DNA of 64,000 nt from Eutreptiella sp. 'Long Island Sound 2002' (Eukaryota > Euglenozoa > Euglenophyceae > Eutreptiales > Eutreptiaceae), in contig OZ038387.1 in the NCBI GenBank assembly GCA_964036045.1, forward strand, positions 53,972,427-54,036,426. Direction: 5' to 3'. Both the position numbers and the translations under genes were made by a program. This document shows positions 31,430-39,480 of the stretch, piece by piece. Positions within the stretch are counted from its first letter, which is position 1. The number at the start of each line of letters is the position of its first letter. Below the pieces are notes generated by a model that saw only the letters and a list, made by a program, of their open reading frames with translations, had not been told where the DNA came from and searched no databases.

Positions 31430-33565
31430 TTAGTCCGAATCTATCAAATCAAATTCACGCAACTCCTCACCGAGCACAACAGGTACAGGGCCATCAGACA
31501 GGGCATCAACATCTACAGCATCCCTCGCCCGGGTCACAGGTACGCCATCCTCAGGGGGGGCACGCACATGATCAATGAACATTGCATTTGGCACTGGGGG
31601 AATAATGTGCTCCATTGCAATTGGTATGAACCCAACTGTTTCTACAGCTGCCCGGGCCTCGCGGCGGTTCACAGGTGGCCTAAGTGGGATATGTTGACGT
31701 ATGTAAGCCATGGCATCATCGCGGAGCCCTTGTCCACCTACTAGGGTGCGCAGAAAGCGCTTTAGAATAGATTTCATGAACACAACTGCTAGGGTACCCC
31801 CGGTTCCCTTTTCGGGGAACACGTACGTTGTGTCTCTTTCTGCCTCAACCACACTAACTGGACCCGAGGACCATCGCACAGTTGGATGCTCCTCCCGTCC
31901 TGCACCACGCATGAGTGCCCATACCCTGTCGCGCACCTCAACACACACACTTTCGGAGAGGGACTCCGTTGCACGTGCCTCCTGACGGGGGGGCATGGTG
32001 CGGAATAGGTCACCAGCCTCATCCGCCGTGTGCTTGTTGGGGTGTTGCTTGCACCGTGCCCGCAATTTTGCAAGCAGGGCCTCACAACATTCCTCCACAT
32101 GGGCAGCACCAGGCGTGTCGTCGTGCCATTGTGTATTGTACAGAAGTGCACAGCATATGGTACGGACATAGTCCATTTTTGCTGCAGCTGGACCGGCTAG
32201 GTCAACAAGCAGACCCACGCAGCGCTGAAGTACACACGTGGCCACTATACCAGTCCCGTCGGCGCGCCCAGCCCAAGTGCAATTGCGCACTAAGTGACCT
32301 ACTACAAAGATGGCTGGGAGGTAATAATTCAGGAGGGATTCAAGGCCCCGAAGGATGCGCAACCCATCCTGTGTGTTTAGGGCTGCTTGGTTGGCGCGTC
32401 CCTCAAACAGGGTAATTTTCTGCCGAAGTTGTGCCCGTATGTCCGGGGCTGAGGGAAGGAGGGCAGCGATGGTTTTCTCTATTACAATGAGTTTGGGATG
32501 GTTATATATGCGCGCACCGGCCCCAAACACGGGAGCGGTGATGTACGAAAACAGAGGAAAGAATTTACGCCAAATGATATTGCAAACATGTTTGTAGGGG
32601 TGCCAGACGCCGTAAATCAACGAGATACCCCGCAACCAATCCGGAAAATTCCAGTCAATGGTTGCTCTAGAGTACAAAAATTTGAGCACCCGGTAGTGGA
32701 TGTTGCAATCAACGAGCAATGCCATAGGTTTTTGACAATGCCGTTGGGTAGTGCGTAGCATATCGAGGAGATCCAAGAGCTCTTGGTTCTGACCTGTACG
32801 GGACTCATATATGCCGAATGGCTTCCAAAAGAGTTGCTGTCTACCAGCCTCACGGGCAACATCGAGGGGGGCACGGATGGTTCTCCGAGAAATGGGTGTA
32901 TTGCACATATCAGTGCACACCTTCAACATTTCTCTGTGCTGTTGAACAACTGCCATGGCCACTGTGTCCACCCGGTCCACTAGGTCACGCAGACTCGGGT
33001 GGCCAAGAAAATGAGGAAGGGGGGTTGTGTGCAACACCGCTATGGCAGTCACATCTAGACAGACATTGGGTTTCACCGGATTGGCCCGAAACTGGGCATG
33101 CCACCAGTTGTCCACCCACACCACAATATCACGGCGAACAATGCTACGCCACAGTTTCCGGACTTGTAATGCGCCCTGGTCTGCAATAGACAACCGGGAT
33201 GGCTTGGTGATACCAGCCTGCACCAGCTTGCGGCTGTCTGCCCGCATTACAGCAATGGTGCTCTCACCACTGGGGACGGCCGCTTGTGGCAAGGCCATGC
33301 GACGCATCCCCAGCCATACATAATAGGCCTCCTTGGAAAAATTAGTTAGCCAACGCGGCCATTGTTTTCGTGCCAACACCTTGCGAATGCGGTCGATCGT
33401 AATGCGGGTCCGCTTGTTGACACGTAGACCCGCACAGAATCTTATGAATTCCTTTGCCACACCATGGCGCACAGCCGACAATATCATTTGGCGACCAGTG
33501 CGCCATTCTGTCTTACAAAGAGACCGCATGTAGCTGACATGCAACGACATAGAAACCGGTGCCAT
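31430..33565 (-). CDS. 711-residue candidate transposase (distant DUF6589/KDZ-like pattern)
   Basis: The start is the ATG at 33565; nine upstream codons are open but lack an ATG. This is the largest gene of the nested element and so the most likely transposase. Roughly one quarter in, it has VVWVDNWWHAQF, then MALLVDCNIHYRVLKFLYS, and 25 residues later LIYGVWHPYKHVC. An Asp-Asn, a second Asp after a beta-like run, and a His in a Gly-x-x-His context recall the layout of DUF6589/KDZ-type transposase domains of fungi and protists. That is a resemblance from memory, not an alignment. Residues ~420-600 contain several Cys/His (CTWAGRADGTGIVATCVLQRC). The C-terminus is acidic. The frame is intact, with no stop. 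Confidence 0.55.
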   Translation of the reverse strand: MAPVSMSLHVSYMRSLCKTEWRTGRQMILSAVRHGVAKEFIRFCAGLRVNKRTRITIDRIRKVLARKQWPRWLTNFSKEAYYVWLGMRRMALPQAAVPSGESTIAVMRADSRKLVQAGITKPSRLSIADQGALQVRKLWRSIVRRDIVVWVDNWWHAQFRANPVKPNVCLDVTAIAVLHTTPLPHFLGHPSLRDLVDRVDTVAMAVVQQHREMLKVCTDMCNTPISRRTIRAPLDVAREAGRQQLFWKPFGIYESRTGQNQELLDLLDMLRTTQRHCQKPMALLVDCNIHYRVLKFLYSRATIDWNFPDWLRGISLIYGVWHPYKHVCNIIWRKFFPLFSYITAPVFGAGARIYNHPKLIVIEKTIAALLPSAPDIRAQLRQKITLFEGRANQAALNTQDGLRILRGLESLLNYYLPAIFVVGHLVRNCTWAGRADGTGIVATCVLQRCVGLLVDLAGPAAAKMDYVRTICCALLYNTQWHDDTPGAAHVEECCEALLAKLRARCKQHPNKHTADEAGDLFRTMPPRQEARATESLSESVCVEVRDRVWALMRGAGREEHPTVRWSSGPVSVVEAERDTTYVFPEKGTGGTLAVVFMKSILKRFLRTLVGGQGLRDDAMAYIRQHIPLRPPVNRREARAAVETVGFIPIAMEHIIPPVPNAMFIDHVRAPPEDGVPVTRARDAVDVDALSDGPVPVVLGEELREFDLIDSD

Positions 33566-33674
33566 AGTTATAAGACAATCTGGGTGGCACAACAGGAAAA
33601 GGTGGTGACCTGAACAGGTAACTAGAGGCGTAGACTAGCACACAAGAGGGGGCAAAACAGGAAGTGGTGAAGGT

Positions 33675-33892
33675 CTGGGCTCTGCAGAGCCCAGCCAACA
33701 GAGAAACCCCAATAAGCACCCCTCAAGTACCAAGGTTATGAGTGCTGGGCTCTGCAGAGCCCAGCGTCCCGTAATCAGTAATGGCGGGCCGTGTAATAGA
33801 CAGAGGAAAAAGAGGGAGGGACGTGCCACAAGCAAAGAATTGAGAAGGGGTAAAAGTAGCATTTGGCGCAAGCTGGGCTCTGCAGAGCCCAG
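33675..33892. repeat. Three palindromes at the 33.6-33.96 kb gene junction
   Basis: Exact copies start at 33675, 33745 and 33873. The first two are 70 bp apart. They fill the gap between the start of the 711-residue gene (33565) and the end of the next gene (33960). Confidence 0.9.
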
Positions 33893-33959
33893 GGTCCCAA
33901 GAAATGATAGTTGGGGGTGCATACCACCCATTTGGGGAGTAGACCAACCACTTAATGCA

Positions 33960-34994
33960 TCACAGAGTTTTCCGGTATTTGGCCGGGGGCATATCAGGTA
34001 GTAATGACCACCGTGACCGATACTGACCATCCTTCTTTACCGGGATAGTAGATGGTTGTGGGGGGGCAGATGGAGCCACATCCGGCGACAATCCTACATG
34101 CGCATGTGGCAAAAGTGAGTACCTGGGGGTATGTCGGTTGTCCGCATAAGCGGCAGTGGGCAACAGAGAAGTGCGCGGGGGGGGATGCAGGAGGGAACTC
34201 CTTGGGGGTAGTGCATTATCTGACAGGGGCAGCGGGGCGCTAACTGACCGCCTACCATTGGAGGTGACTGAACTGTGACTCAGGGCGGGGGGGTTGCCTC
34301 GATGTGGTACAGTCACTGGTGGCAACAGGCTGTATTTTGACTGCCCACCGGTGCGGTCTGCTTCCACGGGTAATGGAAAGGACCTTACGTGCTGGCGATC
34401 GGAGGGGTGCCGATCAATCTGTGTAAGTGTGGGTTGGTCGGCATCCGGGGGAGGAAGTGGCCGAGGAGGTGGGATACGGGGATGGGGAGACAACTCAACA
34501 GGGGGACGTGATTCTGGATTTAGTGTATCCAGGATCAATGCAGCCCGCTCCTCGCTGCGTGACAGAAAATGGGATCGGCATATCCGATCCCCTTGTTGCC
34601 ATGTGACGAGGGGGTTGCGCATTGGGTTCCGCAATGCAAAACGGAACCGTGCACGAAGCCCCCAAATGTAGTGCACGAACCATCGTGCCTGGTCACCACT
34701 GTTGTCCCTCAGCAACTCCATTGTCTTTGGAGTCAATGGGTCATTGAGGGAGGCCTTTGGTGGGGTTGGCTGGTCCTTGGGGACAAGCTTTGGTGGCCGC
34801 GGTGGGGATGGGGGTGCTGGCCCCGTAAACATAATCGCCTCTTGCAAGGCGAGCGTAGCTGCAGCACGCGCTGCTGTTCCACTGGTTGATGGGACCGGTA
34901 AGGGTACAGGTCCTACAGCCTCATCTCCTTCAGTATCCTGGCCGGAACCCAGTACATCCACCTCCGTACGTCTAGCATGTGGGAAATCAGCCAT
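33960..34994 (-). CDS. 344-residue Pro-rich protein with repeated SLLP motif
   Basis: ATG at 34994 (MADFPHARRTEVDV). The N-terminal ~75 residues are disordered and Pro-rich. Residues ~85-165 form a compact basic block with WFVHYIWGLRARFRFALRNP. The C-terminal half is Pro/Ser-rich and carries five variants of one short motif: SKYSLLPP, PRSSLLHP, PRTSLLPT, PRYSLLPH and SRWSLLPD. A basic residue two or one before Ser-Leu-Leu-Pro is kept. Such repeats usually act as docking peptides; here that is inference. No domain is recognised. Confidence 0.55.
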   Translation of the reverse strand: MADFPHARRTEVDVLGSGQDTEGDEAVGPVPLPVPSTSGTAARAAATLALQEAIMFTGPAPPSPPRPPKLVPKDQPTPPKASLNDPLTPKTMELLRDNSGDQARWFVHYIWGLRARFRFALRNPMRNPLVTWQQGDRICRSHFLSRSEERAALILDTLNPESRPPVELSPHPRIPPPRPLPPPDADQPTLTQIDRHPSDRQHVRSFPLPVEADRTGGQSKYSLLPPVTVPHRGNPPALSHSSVTSNGRRSVSAPLPLSDNALPPRSSLLHPPPRTSLLPTAAYADNRHTPRYSLLPHAHVGLSPDVAPSAPPQPSTIPVKKDGQYRSRWSLLPDMPPAKYRKTL

Positions 34995-35966
34995 GGCTGT
35001 TGTAAAAGGAAGATAGCATGTTACATGCACTTAATATACGGGACGTATGACCAGATAGTAAATGTACGAGCACTGCACAGTATGCATAAAAACCAACTGC
35101 AATAGATTAGGGTATATTGCAAACAATGTGTCCTAAAAATCCCATAGTATCGGACGGACCACAACAATAGAAACACTACCCCATTGGACCCTGTTGGACT
35201 ACACTGCGTGCAAACAGTCCAAGGCTTGTTGCAGCGTACTCCTGAATGGCGACTGTCATACTTACACAATGCCATGGGTGCACAATTGTAATACACGATA
35301 CAACAGCAACGGGACAGAAAGGCATAGAAAAAAATACTACCAGACCACATGTTGAATAAGTTTCGGAGTGTCATAGCGCTATTATGTCACACAAAAGCGG
35401 GCAAAATGGGAAGTTGTGAAGATCTGGGCTCTGCAGAGCCCAGCAAACAGGGAGACCCTAATAAGCACCCCTCAAGCACCAAGTTTATGAACTCTGGGCT
35501 CTGCAGAGCCCAGGTTGTTGAAAAATCCTAATATAAGCCTTGTTTAGGCATTTCCATCTAGAATATGTGATGCCTGGTGTGGTAAGCGTCTTGGATCATT
35601 GCCCACTGGTAATGTATGTAGGAGTTGTATCCTTGAATACTGTTATTGCTGACCTGTCCGGGGACAATGTTTAGGTTGAATGTGTTACAATGTCAACGAG
35701 AGTATACCACTTAACCTAGCGCCATGTAGCGTGGCCACTTGACCACCGTATACAGGTGCCGAGTGTTGTACCGGGGGTAGGTACAGAGGGTATAACTTGT
35801 AACCTGGGCTTTGAAGAGCCCAGAGATCTATGATGTGTAATATTGGGGCCAGAAATGGCTTACACGGCTGGTCTGGGCTCTGCAGAGCCCAGCCTGATGA
35901 AAAAATGTAAATTTGAACCCCCATTTTACCATACGCAAAACACCACCCATCACCCCTTTTTTCGCT
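34995..35966. promoter_or_regulatory. Right arm of the nested element with two palindrome pairs
   Basis: Palindromes start at 35424 and 35494 (70 bp) and at 35804 (decayed arms) and 35873 (69 bp). The region upstream of the first minus-strand gene probably holds its promoter. A Cys-rich 117-codon minus ORF at 35021-35374 is not convincing. The two pairs are each followed by similar text (aataagcacccctcaagcacc occurs here and near 33710). Confidence 0.55.
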
Positions 35967-35998
35967 AAAACGATAGGGGGCACTATGGGCCTCCTAAG
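35967..35998 (-). repeat. Right terminal inverted repeat
   Basis: Reverse complement of 24808-24839, no mismatch in 32 bases. TGCAA follows at 35999-36003. Confidence 0.95.
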
Positions 35999-36040
35999 TG
36001 CAAACCGCAGTAGGTTGGCTCGTTGCTGCAGGAAAGCACA

Positions 36041-36844
36041 TCAGTCTGAGTGGGTCCAAGAGGAGGACATATCGCGCGCGTGGGCGGTCTGTGCATGCCA
36101 TTTTGACCAAAAAAGGTCACGCATCCGTTGGCGTGATGTGGGTTGGACCCATTGTGGGGGCAGGGGGTGCAGTGTCGCGGAGTTCTTCCGGCAGATAGGG
36201 CCAAGCATACTTACAATTTGATGCGGGGGCAAAGGTGAACCAATATGCGCCAAGAACAGGGTGACAGGTTGGGAGTAGGGGGATGACGGCATGTTGAAAG
36301 ATTGTGGTATGGCAGTGAAGTGGGGGATTTCAGAGAGCAGGGAGACAGAGGGGTGGCTGGTCAGGTCACTTTGCAGTGCATGTCCCGTGGGGACAACTAT
36401 GAGTATAGTCGTCGGTAATTGGGAGGACAGACGGTCAAAGAACCATTGCGTAGCAGTTGTCGGAGTGGACGGTTGCACGCACCAGACTGCATTCATAGAG
36501 GGTACGGTGGACGCAGAGTTCGTCCAACTCGGGGCAGAGGAAACAGGGTTGAGGGCATCACTAAGCGTCACATAAGTTTGGGGGAAATCAGGTGGTAGTG
36601 GGCCTCCATCAATTACCGTATCAGCATTAAGGGTTTGGGTCAACGACAAAATCCAATTATACCGTGGTCTCCACAAGTCATGTGGAATGCTGGAGACTAC
36701 TCGGCGTGCATCAATGGCAAATGAACTGAGAAGGTCGTAAGTGATGGACTGCCAGGTGGCACAATGATAACGTGACGCGTACGTGGACCAAAAAGATTGG
36801 ACACGGGGTGGGAGAGGACATATGCATGGAACCGTGACAACCAT
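36041..36844 (-). CDS. Retroelement ORF3, second half, unknown fold
   Basis: ATG at 36844, 267 codons, ending in TGA at 36041. It overlaps the preceding ORF by 148 bp in another frame, and its composition in the overlap is the more protein-like of the two, so one product joined by a frameshift near 36.8 kb is plausible. A central segment, NAVWCVQPSTPTTATQWFFD followed by TTILIVVPTG, resembles the layout of N6-adenine methyltransferases found in some retroelements, but the catalytic (D/N)PP(Y/W) would be VQPS, so activity is doubtful. After its TGA the same frame stays open into the RT once the nested element is discounted. Confidence 0.5.
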   Translation of the reverse strand: MVVTVPCICPLPPRVQSFWSTYASRYHCATWQSITYDLLSSFAIDARRVVSSIPHDLWRPRYNWILSLTQTLNADTVIDGGPLPPDFPQTYVTLSDALNPVSSAPSWTNSASTVPSMNAVWCVQPSTPTTATQWFFDRLSSQLPTTILIVVPTGHALQSDLTSHPSVSLLSEIPHFTAIPQSFNMPSSPYSQPVTLFLAHIGSPLPPHQIVSMLGPICRKNSATLHPLPPQWVQPTSRQRMRDLFWSKWHAQTAHARDMSSSWTHSD

Positions 36845-37824
36845 TCATGTGGATTCGGTGGTAGCGGGTCATCAAATTGAAAACTGACGGGACCGGTAGT
36901 CTGTGGAGACACTAGGCCTGCTGTCGGTGGGGACAGTGTGTTCTCAAGCTGAAGCGCCGCACCGGCCAATTCAATGTGTTTCTGTTGGAGCCACGTTTGG
37001 CGCGCTTGCAGGATTGGTAACAGCGCCACTAGGTCAGGCAACGGCCGGCTGATGAGGTCATTCACTGCTGGTGTCCACGGTAGTTCGGGTAGGAGGGTTG
37101 GGAGAGGTGGGGAGGGCGGGGGAAGGGGGACAGGAAACAAGTCAACCAGGGTGTTGAATACCGCTGCACGATCCGGGGTGGGTCCTGCTCTTTTCCATCG
37201 GGGTCTTCGCTTTCGGGACCCATGCTTTCGTGCCCGGTGTGTTTGTTGGAGTTTACCCCAGAGGTTTTCAGAGGAGAAAGGCTTAGGCGGAGGCATTATA
37301 GTCGTCTTTCCCGATCGGCGGCCAGGGTGAACTTTGTGCCATGTGTCATTCGACAGGGGGCATTGGGTGGCTGTTTTCTGTTTGCAGGTGGCTGTTTCTC
37401 GGCATGGTGGTGGGTGTGGCTGCGCTTGTGTACAGGTTTTCCGGGGGGTAGGCAGTGTTTTTTCGGTTTGTTGTTCAGCAAAATCACAAATGGTGTGGCA
37501 AAGGTCGCTGGTGACCCAGTCATGGGTGAGGGCGCGGTGAACAAAATTTTTTATGGATCGGGCGCACGTGTACGGTTGTCGTATGTTCGGGAGGCTAGTT
37601 ACCAGGACGGGAAAGAAATCATAGAACGGTTCCCACCATTCTCGGCGAACATGGTGATGGGATTTGTCATGCAGCATCGCACAGGATATTTTGAACAGGT
37701 TGTTCGGGGGGACAGTAAACACTTGGCGGTAGCATAGGGTCAATGCGCCGGCGGCGCGGATACTATCCCAGTTGGCGAACGTGAGGGCAAAGAGACCAGT
37801 CTGCATGGTAAGGAACGGCAACAT
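36697..37824 (-). CDS. Retroelement ORF3, first half, Pro- and Arg-rich
   Basis: ATG at 37824, 375 codons. The N-terminal ~120 residues look globular, with aromatic and Cys residues (NIRQPYTCARSIKNFVHRAL). A basic, Pro-rich linker follows (RARKHGSRKRRPRWKRAG), then a Pro/Leu-rich segment around residue 230 and a helical stretch. The last ~50 residues overlap the next ORF in a different frame and look less natural. It begins 57 bp after the end of the 140-residue ORF. It may be a structural or nucleic-acid binding protein. Confidence 0.5.
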   Translation of the reverse strand: MLPFLTMQTGLFALTFANWDSIRAAGALTLCYRQVFTVPPNNLFKISCAMLHDKSHHHVRREWWEPFYDFFPVLVTSLPNIRQPYTCARSIKNFVHRALTHDWVTSDLCHTICDFAEQQTEKTLPTPRKTCTQAQPHPPPCRETATCKQKTATQCPLSNDTWHKVHPGRRSGKTTIMPPPKPFSSENLWGKLQQTHRARKHGSRKRRPRWKRAGPTPDRAAVFNTLVDLFPVPLPPPSPPLPTLLPELPWTPAVNDLISRPLPDLVALLPILQARQTWLQQKHIELAGAALQLENTLSPPTAGLVSPQTTGPVSFQFDDPLPPNPHEWLSRFHAYVLSHPVSNLFGPRTRHVIIVPPGSPSLTTFSVHLPLMHAE

Positions 37825-37880
37825 GTGCTACCATAGCACTTTCCACACCGTTGTAGTTGTATGGGAGCATCGTGCAGGCG

Positions 37881-38303
37881 TCATGATGTCGACGTTGTCC
37901 GAACCCGTGCAATTTTCTGTGCGAGTAGTGCATCAGCCTCTTCTTCCGTTGTGGCGATCACCGGGGACTTGACAGTGAACGGGTCACCTTCGGGGGTGTC
38001 ATTTTCGTCAACAAGCGTCATGTACCATACGTGTTCGCTTTTCTGGGCAAGTAAATGCACTCGGCGGTGGCACCACTCAGTTTCATGCAAGGGCAGCCTG
38101 CCCGGTTCACACAGAAGCCAACGGGTGCGTAGGCTGACGTCTTCCGTCGGGGATTTTCGCTTGCCGGTGTCGCTCACAACTCCCTCCATCGGGGTGGCAG
38201 CAGCGGTAGTAGCAGGCCCTCTGGTAGGCACGGCTGCCGGTTCCGGTAAGAGAGAGTTGGGTCGTCCATGTGAACCGGCTCTAGCTAGAGCGACTGAATT
38301 CAT
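37881..38303 (-). CDS. Retroelement ORF2, 140 residues, unknown
   Basis: ATG at 38303, overlapping the end of the zinc-knuckle ORF by 23 bp in another frame, as is common in compact retroelements. A Pro/Ala-rich lead is followed by a compact block with TRWLLCEPGRLPLHETEWCH and a predicted beta-rich stretch. No motif is recognised. Confidence 0.5.
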   Translation of the reverse strand: MNSVALARAGSHGRPNSLLPEPAAVPTRGPATTAAATPMEGVVSDTGKRKSPTEDVSLRTRWLLCEPGRLPLHETEWCHRRVHLLAQKSEHVWYMTLVDENDTPEGDPFTVKSPVIATTEEEADALLAQKIARVRTTSTS

Positions 38304-39246
38304 GCGGTATCTTCGGGTCCGGTGGAGTGACTCCCATGCGGATAGACACCAAGCGCAAGGTAGAACTATCTTGTGTTTGGACGTTTTGGATAGTGGAGAC
38401 AGTTCGGGAGAGGTCCTCTTGCTTGGTCCTCAAGACGGTCATTTCTCCGGTAAGTTTGGTATCCAAAGCTTGGAGTTCAGTGCGCCATGGTGTTGTACTC
38501 GAAGATGTTGCGGACGACGGGGTAGAAAGGCCAGAGGACGGGGTAGACGGAGCGGAGCGCGCAGCGGTGCCTTGTAATCGGGCACATTGCAATTGGAGTC
38601 CCGGTTGCTTCTTGACCATTTCTTGGAGCGCGGCGCTAGCATTCTCCGCCTCTAGTTCAGAGCCATAGCCAATTCGGACGCCTTCCGCGTCACTCATGAA
38701 CGTGAGACACAAGTATTCCGGCGCACTTTCAAGGAGCGGGAGGTATTGGTCGGCGCGGAGGTTTTGTGAGTTGCGGGTAAAGAGGCATCCGACAACGGCA
38801 GCCGGTGGTACCGTCTCCGGCTCTTCTTTTTTGGGATACTTCGCAATGCGTGCTCGCCGCGTAGGAAAGTACACGTCCGGATCAAAAGGTTTTTGGCAAT
38901 CTTCAAAGAGATGCGGTCCCAAGCAATTGTCACACACTAGGCTCTTCTTTTTGTGTGGGCAATCACGGTACACATGGTCCAAGGATTTGCATGCGAGACA
39001 CCGTAATCGGGCTACGCAGCCTTTGGAGCGTTGCATGCCACGGCATTGGGTTGTAGCATGATTGCACCAACCATGTGTCTTGCACCACTTCGCACCGGCA
39101 TGCGCTTTATCATTGTGGTTGGAGCCATTCGGCGGCCGTGTCTCCGGGGCGGCGGTAGTTGGCGGTGGTCGCTCCACGTGATCATTGGTAGCGGTAGGCG
39201 GTGTGGTTCTCGGGTTGTGTGGCGGCGAGGTTGTTGTCGTAGACAT
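38281..39246 (-). CDS. Gag-like zinc-knuckle protein of the retroelement
   Basis: ATG at 39246, 321 codons. It has a disordered Thr/Pro-rich N-terminus. From about residue 50 there are three Cys/His clusters: WCKTHGWCNHATTQC, CLACKSLDHVYRDC (C-x2-C-x4-H-x4-C, the classical zinc knuckle) and CDNCLGPHLFEDC (C-x2-C-x3-H-x4-C). A globular region follows (ESAPEYLCLTFMSDAEGVRI), then a Ser-rich linker and a short helix (ELQALDTKLTGEMTVLRTKQ) that may form a coiled coil. Knuckles of this type bind RNA in retroelement nucleocapsids. It is the first gene after the 5' terminal repeat, the usual gag position. Confidence 0.75.
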   Translation of the reverse strand: MSTTTTSPPHNPRTTPPTATNDHVERPPPTTAAPETRPPNGSNHNDKAHAGAKWCKTHGWCNHATTQCRGMQRSKGCVARLRCLACKSLDHVYRDCPHKKKSLVCDNCLGPHLFEDCQKPFDPDVYFPTRRARIAKYPKKEEPETVPPAAVVGCLFTRNSQNLRADQYLPLLESAPEYLCLTFMSDAEGVRIGYGSELEAENASAALQEMVKKQPGLQLQCARLQGTAARSAPSTPSSGLSTPSSATSSSTTPWRTELQALDTKLTGEMTVLRTKQEDLSRTVSTIQNVQTQDSSTLRLVSIRMGVTPPDPKIPHEFSRSS

Positions 39247-39480
39247 GGTGCCTTTGTAGTACCGCTACAACGCACACACAATCGTATACTTCGTCCGGCG
39301 GTTGGGGAGATGGGCACGTGGCAATGAAGGTGAAAGTGAGGTACGCAAATATAGCAAAAACGGCAACACCGAGGGTACCAAAGAACATAGAGTGGCTCCG
39401 GTGTTAGCAGCAATGAACGGGTCGTTGGGGATAAGGGAACTTGTTACGTTTATCGGCGAAGCACACGTAACAAAGCCAAG

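Larger units (their letters stand above)
24808..35998 (-). mobile_element. Unclassified 11.2-kb TIR element with paired palindromes, nested
   Basis: Perfect 32-bp terminal inverted repeats start CTTAGGAGGCCCATAGTGCC (24808-24839 and 35967-35998). The 5 bases TGCAA flank both ends (24803-24807 and 35999-36003). All five supported genes lie on the minus strand: 34994-33960, 33565-31430, 30443-29961, 29954-29160 and 28098-26731. About 22 copies of a 20-bp palindrome occupy the gene junctions. No DNA polymerase B, capsid, packaging ATPase, tyrosine recombinase or RT was seen, so a Polinton, virophage or Crypton label is not supported. It is probably a cut-and-paste DNA transposon with accessory genes, or a related mobile unit of unknown class. 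Confidence 0.85.

Noticed and set aside
24808-35998. Polinton, virophage or endogenous large-virus fragment
   Set aside because: TIRs and intergenic palindromes invite the idea, but no polymerase B, capsid, packaging ATPase, protease or integrase gene was seen, and TIRs are only 32 bp.
36041-36844. Active adenine methyltransferase in the retroelement
   Set aside because: The segment layout is suggestive, but the catalytic NPP[YW]-type box would be VQPS; left as a remark only.
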